DNA of 55,413 bases. It comes from JAJDFU01 sp964641965 (GTDB lineage: Bacteria > Bacteroidota > Bacteroidia > Chitinophagales > Saprospiraceae). Shown here piece by piece: positions 33,667 to 40,835 of the stretch (its first letter is position 1; every line of letters starts with the position of its first letter). Under the pieces are notes generated by a model. It was not told the DNA's origin. It did not search any database and was given only the letters and a program-made list of their open reading frames with translations. Made by a program: the position numbers and the translations under genes. Where the stretch lies: NCBI GenBank assembly GCA_964641965.1, contig CAZXLD010000033.1, positions 1 through 55,413 on the forward strand. The letters run 5' to 3'.

Positions 33667-35370
33667 TTAGTTTGAATTCGCGTTTCGGGCAAGGCGGAAG
33701 CCAACATCGTCGCTGTTTTTATACAGTAGTATATTAGCACGCTTTGACAAAAGTTCGACTTTGAAATATCGATCGTTTCCCCAAGAAAAATAGGTAGACC
33801 AAGATCCTCCACGCAAGACTCTTTCCATGCCATCCCCAGGAGGTCCAGTAGGATTTCTTAAGGACCCAGTTGGATATTCGCCACTTTCAAGTAGATCCCA
33901 GCACCACTCCCAGACGTTACCGCCAATGTCATACAAACCAAGATAATTTGGCTGCAATTGTCCAACATTGTTTGTCTTCTTTTTTGAGTTCCATCCCTCT
34001 CCTATGAAGGGTTCTCTACCCCATTGCTTTGGCTCACTTTTAGCCAATCTCCCACCTCGAGCCGCATATTCCCATTCTGCCGCAGTAGGAAGACGATATC
34101 CATTAGCATTCCAATGGGGAGTTACATCGGTCCCATTGATTCTGTAAACAGCTTTCAGACCTTCTTGTCTTGAACGCCAATTGCAATAGTTCACTGCGTC
34201 GAGCCAACTAACATTGATCACAGGTCGATCATCCCTACCCCAGAGTTCATCATTTGGAAATTGCCGATTAGTAGCAACACAAAATTCATCATACTCTTCA
34301 AAAGTCACTTCATATCTTCCAATATAGAAGTCACTCAAAGTCACCTTGCGGTTCAATTTTTGGCCATCATCACATTCATCTCCTAATTCTACACTACAAT
34401 CCAAATTGAAGGTCCCACCTTCGACAAAAACCATATATGGGAGGTCTGTGTCCCGTTCGTTAGATTCCTTGGTTTCGCGGGGCTGGATTTGAGTAGAAGT
34501 TGGTTTTTGGGCAGTAAGATCCTTCTTTCCCGCCTTTAAGTCCTTTGTTCTCGCCTTTGAAGGATACTCGGAATTTTGAGACTGATTGGTCTCAGGTTCC
34601 ATCTTTTTTCCTCCAGTAGGCAATAAAGAATCTACCTCGATTTCCTTATTTGGATTTGAATTGGCTTTGATCAAGAGAGAGGAATCTTCGAAAATTGAAT
34701 CATTCAAAACAGCTAAATCCTCTTTTGGAAAAGGAACTACAGTCCGAAATTGTGACATCCAAACCAAAAGGATTATAAATACCGCAATACTCACAAAGAC
34801 TATGATCTGTTTTTGGTAAGCTCTTACCCAAGGAGAAATCAATTTTGAGTTAGATCGGGAATCGGTTTCTTCCTTTTTTGAAGCAATTGAAACAAAGCTT
34901 TTCCCGGTTGGATTGAAAGATCCCTTAATTGTCTTTTTTGAGGGTTTTTTATACTCTAATCGCTCAAATGATTTTTCTTGAGGGGATAATCCCAAATCCC
35001 TCATCAAACGTATCAATCCATTATCATAGCCTTCGGTGAAATCAACGTAATGACGCCTTCGGATTCGGAAAGGCAAGTCTACTTGACGAAACATTACGGG
35101 AAGGACCTTTTTATCCATGTCTAGAGCGTAGTCAACCTCATCCATCACGTTGTCTGAGGTGATTGAGTCTGGCGAGAGGATAAAAATTAATCCCGAGCAT
35201 TTTGTAACAGCCCTTTCGATACTTCGCGCCCATCGTTCCCCTGTTTTGATATCCAGCTGATCGATCCACACCTGAGCGCCCGCTTCCCTAAGATCCTGCG
35301 CCAGCCGCAAAGCGAAGTCGGCATCTTCCCGTGCGTAACTGATGAAGTAAGTGGTAGACTCCGGGGCCAT
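33667..35370 (-). CDS. TIR - transmembrane - SUMF1 fusion protein
   Basis: A 567-residue protein. Residues 5-125 form a TIR domain (YFISYAREDADFALRLAQDL at the start; SPDSITSDNVMDEVDYALD, with Glu78 in the position of the NADase catalytic Glu). After a basic/serine linker there is one membrane helix (about 188-207, QIIVFVSIAVFIILLVW), a low-complexity linker rich in Lys, Ser and Thr (210-310), and a C-terminal formylglycine-generating/SUMF1 (C-type lectin-like) domain (311-563) with YMVFVEGGTFNLD, FYIGRYEVTFEEYDEF, GYRLPTAAEWEYAARGG and NVWEWCWD. The place of the catalytic Cys pair in human FGE (after RGGS) reads RGGSWSTYFSW, without Cys, so this domain is probably a ligand- or peptide-binding module. 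The layout puts the TIR inside and the SUMF1 domain outside. Could be a sensor that lowers NAD on recognition of a signal, but this is inferred. No partner genes on the same strand. Confidence 0.85.
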   Translation of the reverse strand: MAPESTTYFISYAREDADFALRLAQDLREAGAQVWIDQLDIKTGERWARSIERAVTKCSGLIFILSPDSITSDNVMDEVDYALDMDKKVLPVMFRQVDLPFRIRRRHYVDFTEGYDNGLIRLMRDLGLSPQEKSFERLEYKKPSKKTIKGSFNPTGKSFVSIASKKEETDSRSNSKLISPWVRAYQKQIIVFVSIAVFIILLVWMSQFRTVVPFPKEDLAVLNDSIFEDSSLLIKANSNPNKEIEVDSLLPTGGKKMEPETNQSQNSEYPSKARTKDLKAGKKDLTAQKPTSTQIQPRETKESNERDTDLPYMVFVEGGTFNLDCSVELGDECDDGQKLNRKVTLSDFYIGRYEVTFEEYDEFCVATNRQFPNDELWGRDDRPVINVSWLDAVNYCNWRSRQEGLKAVYRINGTDVTPHWNANGYRLPTAAEWEYAARGGRLAKSEPKQWGREPFIGEGWNSKKKTNNVGQLQPNYLGLYDIGGNVWEWCWDLLESGEYPTGSLRNPTGPPGDGMERVLRGGSWSTYFSWGNDRYFKVELLSKRANILLYKNSDDVGFRLARNANSN

Positions 35371-35518
35371 AAGTTGAAAATAGGTTCCGCATAAAAATAA
35401 ATAGGATAATCGTAATTGATGGGTTATGAGTTGTGAACTTTGGTTGCTTCAATCTCAACACTAAAAACCCAGAATTATAAACGCTAGCCCTACCTTAACA
35501 CCCCAGAAGCACCTCAAC

Positions 35519-36046
35519 ATGAAAAACACCTTGCCGCGCGAGCCCCTGAAGGCCCTATTCTGGTTGATCCTGGTGGTGCTGACCTTGTTTTGTCTGATTT
35601 ATTTCAAGAATCTGCTACAACCTTTCTTTCTGGCTTTCCTGATCTTCCTGTTTAACTACGTGCCCTATATCGGATCCTTGGTGGCCACACTACTGCCCGC
35701 TTTTTTTGCCGTATTGCAATATGGCTCCATATGGTATTTTATTTATGTCTTTGGTGGTATTCAGGTGATCCAGAATCTAATTGGCAATTATCTAGAGCCC
35801 AAGATGATGGGAAAGTCACTCAATATGAGCCCTTTAGTCGTGGTATTGGCCCTTGCATTCTGGGGCTACATCTGGGGTATATTGGGAATGATCCTTTCTG
35901 TACCAATCACCTCCATTCTGATCATTATTTCCGCCCAATTTGATTCTACACGTAACTTCGCCATTTTGCTATCCGAAAAAGGAGATATCGAATCCTTATA
36001 TCCGGAAGCTACTCCGGTAAATAAGGAAGCACTGAACATCGTTTAA
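35519..36046 (+). pseudogene. AI-2E/PerM-family permease with internal deletion
   Basis: The family (AI-2 exporters and Na+/H+ or autoinducer permeases) usually has about 350 residues; this frame has 175. Residues 1-42 fit the N-terminal first membrane helices (ALFWLILVVLTLFCLIYFK, LLQPFFLAFLI) and the sequence then continues directly with the late part: FLFNYVPYIGSLVATLLPAFF, GNYLEPKMMGKSLNMSPLVVVLAL and GMILSVPITSILIIIS. About 160-180 residues from the middle appear missing with the frame kept. It could still be translated, but a normal eight-helix protein cannot form. The deletion junction is near codon 42 (about 35642-35645). Confidence 0.65.
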
Positions 36047-36070
36047 TCCAGGACTTTAAACCCACCGTCC

Positions 36071-36835
36071 ATGCAAACTGCTATCTATGGTCTGATGGCC
36101 TCCCTGCTTTTTGGGCCCAACTATCAAAGTATATTCCTCCTTTCCGATGCCAAGAAGGAAATCTATTACGTTGTAGAACAGCCGACCCGGGAAAAAGAGG
36201 TCTATGACATATTAAAAGAATTCAACGACGAGCAAAAAGCTTTTGATAAAGGTCGAAAGGAACGTACCAAGGGACTGCGCTTTCTTTTCGTGGGTCGAGA
36301 CGCCACCCGGGAAGAATTGTTACCACTGTTCGAAGATGCCATGGAGGAGCGCGAAATCCTTCGCAATGATTATATCAAAGATCGCATAAAAGTCCAAGAC
36401 TTGCTCACTCCGGAAGAATGGGAACAAATTCTATCCCTTTCTTACGGGAAGTTTGACAAAGGCCGAACCGGTAGAGATTTAGATTATGCCAGGAATCAAT
36501 TGCTGTCCTTTAAACCATTAATTGACATTCAAAAGGCAATTGACAAGCGAATTGCAGATCCCGAGCGGCGAGCATCCTGTCAGATGGCTCTGGAAGATTA
36601 TAAAGTTCAATTGGTGAATGAACTGGATGAAATTGATGACAAAATGTTGATAGATATTGAAACTCTTAAACGCCAGAATGTATCTGAAACAGAAATGTTG
36701 GCTATTGCAAATCGGTTGGCCAACTACAGGCAGGAGATTTTCCTGGCAACCCTTCAGTTTAGGAGTACTATTCTTGAAAATACTACCCCTGAAGAATGGA
36801 TCAAACTTGCTAAGACAATGGTAAAATTGATTTAA
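36071..36835 (+). CDS. Hypothetical protein, unrecognised
   Basis: A 254-residue protein, 24 bases after the permease remnant on the same strand. It looks mostly alpha-helical: KEVYDILKEFNDEQKAFDKG, then DAMEEREILRNDYIKDRI, and a later helix with LTPEEWEQILSLSYGK; a similar TPEEW motif occurs near the C-terminus (TTPEEWIKLAKTMVKLI). The LTPEEW helical pattern is reminiscent of Spy/CpxP-type periplasmic chaperones, but no clear signal peptide is seen. I do not recognise the family, and cannot say whether it is linked to the permease. Confidence 0.6.
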   Translation: MQTAIYGLMASLLFGPNYQSIFLLSDAKKEIYYVVEQPTREKEVYDILKEFNDEQKAFDKGRKERTKGLRFLFVGRDATREELLPLFEDAMEEREILRNDYIKDRIKVQDLLTPEEWEQILSLSYGKFDKGRTGRDLDYARNQLLSFKPLIDIQKAIDKRIADPERRASCQMALEDYKVQLVNELDEIDDKMLIDIETLKRQNVSETEMLAIANRLANYRQEIFLATLQFRSTILENTTPEEWIKLAKTMVKLI

Positions 36836-36926
36836 CTTTCCTAAAAAGGGTTAATATCCTGCCAATTCCACAGCAGGCACTAAACCCCAGTCTATTTACC
36901 CAGTCAAAGAGGCAAAACAAGGACAC

Positions 36927-37238
36927 ATGAAAAAGATCCTAATTGCCTCTGGAATTCTGCTAAGCTCATTTTTGCTTTCGACTACCCTTTCTGCCCAACG
37001 AGTAGTGATAAGCGTTAGACCGCCAGCTCCTAAAAGAGTAGTCATAAAAACCCCTCGACCAGGAAGTAACTATGTGTTTATCAATGGATATTGGAAATGG
37101 AACCCCCGTCGGAACCGATATGTATGGGTGGATGGCCGTTGGGTAAAGCGCCGCCCTAATCAGGTTTATGTTACCGGTCGTTGGAGAAGAGTACGGGGAG
37201 GATATACCTGGGTACCTGGCCACTGGAAATATGTATGA
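36927..37238 (+). CDS. WXXGXW-repeat protein
   Basis: A 103-residue protein with a signal peptide (MKKILIASGILLSSFLLSTTLSAQ) and then a short basic chain carrying repeats of the WxxGxW type: YVFINGYWKW, YVWVDGRWVK, YVTGRWRRV and YTWVPGHWKYV. Such proteins are small, highly basic and exported; their role is unknown. The aromatic repeats suggest binding to sugars or membranes, which is only a guess. It has its own terminator at 37287. Confidence 0.85.
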   Translation: MKKILIASGILLSSFLLSTTLSAQRVVISVRPPAPKRVVIKTPRPGSNYVFINGYWKWNPRRNRYVWVDGRWVKRRPNQVYVTGRWRRVRGGYTWVPGHWKYV

Positions 37239-37286
37239 TCACATCGGATATTCTTGATCAAATGGATTCAAACGATAAGGATAGGT

Positions 37287-37315
37287 AAGAGAGCCCATCC
37301 TGGCTCTCTTCTTTT
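37287..37315 (+). terminator. Rho-independent terminator
   Basis: AAGAGAGCC (37287-37295) pairs perfectly with GGCTCTCTT (37302-37310), loop of six, followed by CTTTT. Ends the transcript of the WXXGXW gene. Confidence 0.8.
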
Positions 37316-37418
37316 CATTAAATTGATCTTCCAAGGCCAAACAGATATTAACTGAGTCATTTTTACATAACTACCTGTTTTTTAAACATAAGTCCAAGAA
37401 TCGAGGTCTGTGTACTCA

Positions 37419-37426
37419 TACCTTTG
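37419..37426 (+). promoter_or_regulatory. -7 element before the coiled-coil gene
   Basis: TACCTTTG fits TAnnTTTG, about 62 bases before the GTG at 37489. No TTG at the expected upstream distance. Confidence 0.5.
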
Positions 37427-37488
37427 TATTGGATTAAAAAAGATAATCCGTTCAAAACAGACTATTCGTTCATCTAAAACGACTCATC

Positions 37489-38400
37489 GTGAATAAAAAT
37501 TCAGGATTAACCGTAGGACTTATCGTTCTTGCTGTATTGCTTATTGGAGCGATCATTTGGGGGGTATCCCAAAGCGGTGCCAAACAGAAATTGGAAACCG
37601 AAAATAAGGTCATGACCGAGCAAATTGACGAATTGGCTCAATTGCGTGCTGACCTTGAAATGGAGGTGGACAGTCTCGTAGAGGAATATGAGTACCTCGC
37701 CTCTGAAAACCAAGAATTATCTGGGTCTCTTGAGGACGTTCAAGCAAAATTGGTTAGCACACAACGTGCTTTGCGCAATGCCAAAAATGCAGATGCCAGC
37801 GAGCGCAACAGCCTGAAAGCTCAGATTGAAGAACTAATGGCCGCTAAAACAGAGCTTGAACTGAATATCACTGCTATCCAGGCAGAAAATGATTCCTTAA
37901 GAGCACGCACAGGTGTGTTGGAGGAGAGTCTGGCCATGTCCGAGCAGGAAAAAGAAGCACTAACCAACCTTAATAGGACGATTCAGGAAGAAGTAAAGCG
38001 GCTAACATTGGCCAACTTCAAAGCTTCTGGATTTGCAGTGCAAACCATGCAAAAAAATGGAAAGACCAACACCAAAGCTGGTCGGGTTAAAACCATCGAT
38101 GTGACATTCGATCTGGCAAATGTTCCAGCTGAGTATCAAGGCGTTCGTCCAGTTTATCTTTCCATCACAGATGAAACCGGTACTCCAATCGCAAGCGAAA
38201 CACCTGTTATGGCCGATATCATGGTCAATGGGCAGGCAATGGACTTGGTTGCGGTAGAAGCCAAGGAAGTTAACATCGGTGAAAGCCAGCGTTTGTCCTT
38301 TACCCATGAGTTATCTGACAAGTTGGATAAAGGGCTGTATAGAGCTACTGTATATACTGATTTAGGTCTGCTTGGAGCTTCCAGCTTTCAGTTGCGCTAG
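37489..38400 (+). CDS. Coiled-coil membrane-anchored protein
   Basis: A 303-residue protein starting at GTG (37489). One membrane helix (about 7-24, LTVGLIVLAVLLIGAIIWGV) followed by a long coiled coil (about 30-180) with heptads such as ELAQLRADLEMEVDSLVEEY, then a compact beta-rich domain (about 185-303: VKTIDVTFDLANVPAEYQG, VYLSITDETGTPIASET, LSFTHELSDKLDKGLYRATV). The layout is an inner-membrane protein with a long stalk holding a folded domain away from the membrane, in the periplasm or the cytosol. I do not know a specific function. It ends at a strong terminator. Confidence 0.75.
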   Translation: MNKNSGLTVGLIVLAVLLIGAIIWGVSQSGAKQKLETENKVMTEQIDELAQLRADLEMEVDSLVEEYEYLASENQELSGSLEDVQAKLVSTQRALRNAKNADASERNSLKAQIEELMAAKTELELNITAIQAENDSLRARTGVLEESLAMSEQEKEALTNLNRTIQEEVKRLTLANFKASGFAVQTMQKNGKTNTKAGRVKTIDVTFDLANVPAEYQGVRPVYLSITDETGTPIASETPVMADIMVNGQAMDLVAVEAKEVNIGESQRLSFTHELSDKLDKGLYRATVYTDLGLLGASSFQLR

Positions 38401-38443
38401 GCTTTCTTAGAGGAGAAAAGAATAAATTCCGTTTTTCTTTTCC

Positions 38444-38484
38444 AAGCGCGGGCTCTTTGAAGAGCCCGCGCTTCGTTATTTTTA
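38444..38484 (+). terminator. Strong terminator overlapping the OmpA gene leader
   Basis: A 14-base perfect inverted repeat (38444-38457 with 38460-38473), GC-rich, followed by TTATTTTT. It lies only about 14 bases before the ATG of the OmpA-like gene. The T-run includes TATTTTTA (38477-38484), close to the TAnnTTTG consensus but too near the start codon for a normal promoter. Confidence 0.85.
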
Positions 38485-38487
38485 GGC

Positions 38488-39366
38488 ATGGAACGTTTCA
38501 TTTTCCTCCTTTTACTATTTGTCCTGGCCTCAGCCTGCATCAGTAAAAAGAAAGTAGATCGTATTGAAGCAGCATACTTGGATCAATTAACCGAATCAAG
38601 GACTGAAAATCAATTACTTAAAGGACGGCTAGGCAGGTTGACGCAAGATTCCTTTTATCTGGCTGGAGCCAACGCAGCCTTATTGGCTACCCAAAAAAAC
38701 TACCTGGACCGCCTAGACCAACTGGAGGAGGAACTTGATCGGCTTAACTTCTCAGCCAATACTACAGCAAAAGGTAAGGATAGGGTCATTCAGGAAAAAG
38801 AAGTGGAGATTCGCCGTCTACAAAACCTGTTCTATCAGTCCGAAAACCTATTGCAGCAACGATTGGAAAGATTGGAGCAAGTGGCCGGAGCATGTGCGAT
38901 TACCCTGATCAAATACGATACCCTTTATTGGGAGGTCGACTATCAACCCACTGCTTGCCTGATCACGCTTAACGAGAACCTCCTCTTCAGGCGGTACAGT
39001 ACAGATAAACTATTGGAAACAGGCCAAAATGCAATTCGTGACTTGGCAGCAGTAGTTCGCCAATTTCCCGAATTGGTAGTGGACGTAAAAGGACATACGG
39101 ATAACCAACCTGTTGCTCGAAGCAATATGGATAACTGGGACTACAGTTTGCTGCGGGCTGCCACTGTAACTCGTGTCCTTACCCGAAGTGGTTTGGGTAC
39201 AAACCAGGTGATGGCTGCCGGTAAAGGGGAATTTGCCCCTAAGGTATCCAACGAAACTGCCGATGGTAGAGCCATGAACAGAAGAATTGAGCTGGTTCTT
39301 CGTTTTAGAGAGAGCGACCTGGTGAGGGATTTGGGTCGATTGATCGACCAGATGGAAAGGCCCTAA
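38488..39366 (+). CDS. OmpA-family lipoprotein with a coiled coil
   Basis: A 292-residue lipoprotein (MERFIFLLLLFVLASAC ends at the lipobox Cys, LASAC). The middle (about 35-135) is a coiled coil with NYLDRLDQLEEELDRLNF and VIQEKEVEIRRLQNLFYQS; the C-terminal OmpA-like domain (about 165-285) has VDVKGHTDNQPVARSN and SLLRAATVTRVLTRSG and ends RAMNRRIELVLRF. OmpA-like domains bind peptidoglycan, so the protein probably tethers an outer membrane component to the wall. Directly behind the coiled-coil gene but after a terminator. Confidence 0.88.
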   Translation: MERFIFLLLLFVLASACISKKKVDRIEAAYLDQLTESRTENQLLKGRLGRLTQDSFYLAGANAALLATQKNYLDRLDQLEEELDRLNFSANTTAKGKDRVIQEKEVEIRRLQNLFYQSENLLQQRLERLEQVAGACAITLIKYDTLYWEVDYQPTACLITLNENLLFRRYSTDKLLETGQNAIRDLAAVVRQFPELVVDVKGHTDNQPVARSNMDNWDYSLLRAATVTRVLTRSGLGTNQVMAAGKGEFAPKVSNETADGRAMNRRIELVLRFRESDLVRDLGRLIDQMERP

Positions 39367-39574
39367 TGGAAATAATTACCAAAGTGAATCGTTTGTTTTC
39401 TGCTAATACCCGCCTACTACTTAGGAATTTGACGGCTGATTGACCTGATCTGTTCAGTTTTGCGTAGCTTCCGTCTTTATCCTGGAAACCTTGAGTTTCA
39501 CGTTCATTTTATCCTGTTTATAGAGGCAGGAATACGGTGGTTTTTGTTTTTAAAAACCCTTTAAACACAAAACG

Positions 39575-40669
39575 ATGACGCAACTTGGAACTATCACTGA
39601 TCCACAATTTGTCGCAAAAGCTGACTATCGTGCCTGGGAACGGTTTACACTTCGATTCATTCGGGACGAAAGAGATTTACCTTTCATTCCATTGATCCTA
39701 AAGATTACAGCTTTCATGCTTCCTGCTGGGCTGTTGTTGTTTGTTCCGGGACTTCCTTCCTGGTTATGGTATTCTCTGGCAGTAATTTACCTATATCTGA
39801 ATAATCTATATTTTAAGGGGCCCTTCGGACTTATGATGCATTGTACCTCCCACCGCCCTTTTTTCAAGAAGGAATACGACTGGCTCAACAAATACATTCC
39901 GTGGTTTTTGGCTCCTTTTTTCGGGCACACGCCAGAAACCTATTTTGCGCACCATATCGGTATGCACCATGCAGAAAACAACTTGGAAGAAGATATAAGC
40001 AGCACGATGGAATATAGGCGCGATAGCTTCAAGGAGTTTATGCGCTATTTTTCCAATTTCTTCTTCAAAGGAATATTCCAACTTTACGGTTATCACAAGG
40101 ACAAAAAGACTTGGCCATTCTTTTTGCCCAGAATTGTACTAGGCGAACTCTCCTTCTATTTACTGTGCGTCGTCTTGGCCATCGTCAACTTTCCTGCTAC
40201 CCTTGTCGTTTTCATCCTTCCATTTTTGATTTTCCGATTCATTACTATGATGGGAAATTGGAGCCAGCACGCTTTTGTGGATCCGGATGATCCGACCAAT
40301 CTGTACAAAAGCAGCATCACCTGCATTAATGTCAAATACAACCACAAATGCTGGAATGATGGGTATCACATTAGTCATCACCTCCGCCCAAGCATGCATT
40401 GGACCTTGCACCCAAAGCATTTCCTGGATAATATCGAAGAATATCGTAAGAACGATGCCTTGGTCTTCGACGGTCTAGACTTTTTGCAGGTTTTTGTAAA
40501 ACTCATGAAGAAAAAGTATGACGAGCTCGCAGATCATGTGGTAGATCTTGGAAACTATAACAGCCATGAGGAAGTGGTGGCCATGTTAAAAAAACGGACG
40601 CTGTTTATTCCATTTTCTACAGTCGAGACCAGCCAGGCTCCTGAACCGGTAGCAGAAGGACAGGCCTAG
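39575..40669 (+). CDS. Fatty acid desaturase family protein
   Basis: A 364-residue membrane protein with several helices (about 45-75, 165-215). It has the three histidine boxes of membrane desaturases: MHCTSHRPFF, HHIGMHHAENN, and a last box GYHISHHLRP. These bind two irons that activate oxygen to introduce a double bond in acyl chains. The gene stands alone, with a 208-base upstream region that holds only a weak A/T hairpin (39539-39558). The alternative is a related hydroxylase. Confidence 0.88.
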   Translation: MTQLGTITDPQFVAKADYRAWERFTLRFIRDERDLPFIPLILKITAFMLPAGLLLFVPGLPSWLWYSLAVIYLYLNNLYFKGPFGLMMHCTSHRPFFKKEYDWLNKYIPWFLAPFFGHTPETYFAHHIGMHHAENNLEEDISSTMEYRRDSFKEFMRYFSNFFFKGIFQLYGYHKDKKTWPFFLPRIVLGELSFYLLCVVLAIVNFPATLVVFILPFLIFRFITMMGNWSQHAFVDPDDPTNLYKSSITCINVKYNHKCWNDGYHISHHLRPSMHWTLHPKHFLDNIEEYRKNDALVFDGLDFLQVFVKLMKKKYDELADHVVDLGNYNSHEEVVAMLKKRTLFIPFSTVETSQAPEPVAEGQA

Positions 40670-40764
40670 TCCAAGATCAAGGTACAGCTGTGGACCCGCG
40701 CACAGTTTTCCCATTTTGGCATCAAGGAAGAAGGCCGATTGATGGGATGCTGTTTATAAAATCC

Positions 40765-40772
40765 TAATTTTG
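40765..40772 (+). promoter_or_regulatory. -7 element before thrS
   Basis: TAATTTTG fits TAnnTTTG, about 63 bases before the thrS start. TTG at 40739-40741 lies 23 bases upstream, slightly more than the usual 19-21. No T-box or other leader is visible. Confidence 0.5.
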
Positions 40773-40835
40773 GCGCTCCGGAACTCGATAAACGTGTGAT
40801 GGGTTAAAACAGTCAATTAAAGGAAATCCGATTTG

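Noticed and set aside
33667..35370. Active formylglycine-generating enzyme
   Set aside because: The Cys residues of the catalytic site are absent after RGGS, so an FGE activity is unlikely.
39539..39558. Terminator before the desaturase gene
   Set aside because: GGTTTTT/AAAAACC is A/T-rich and weak, directly before the gene with no T-run after it; not called.
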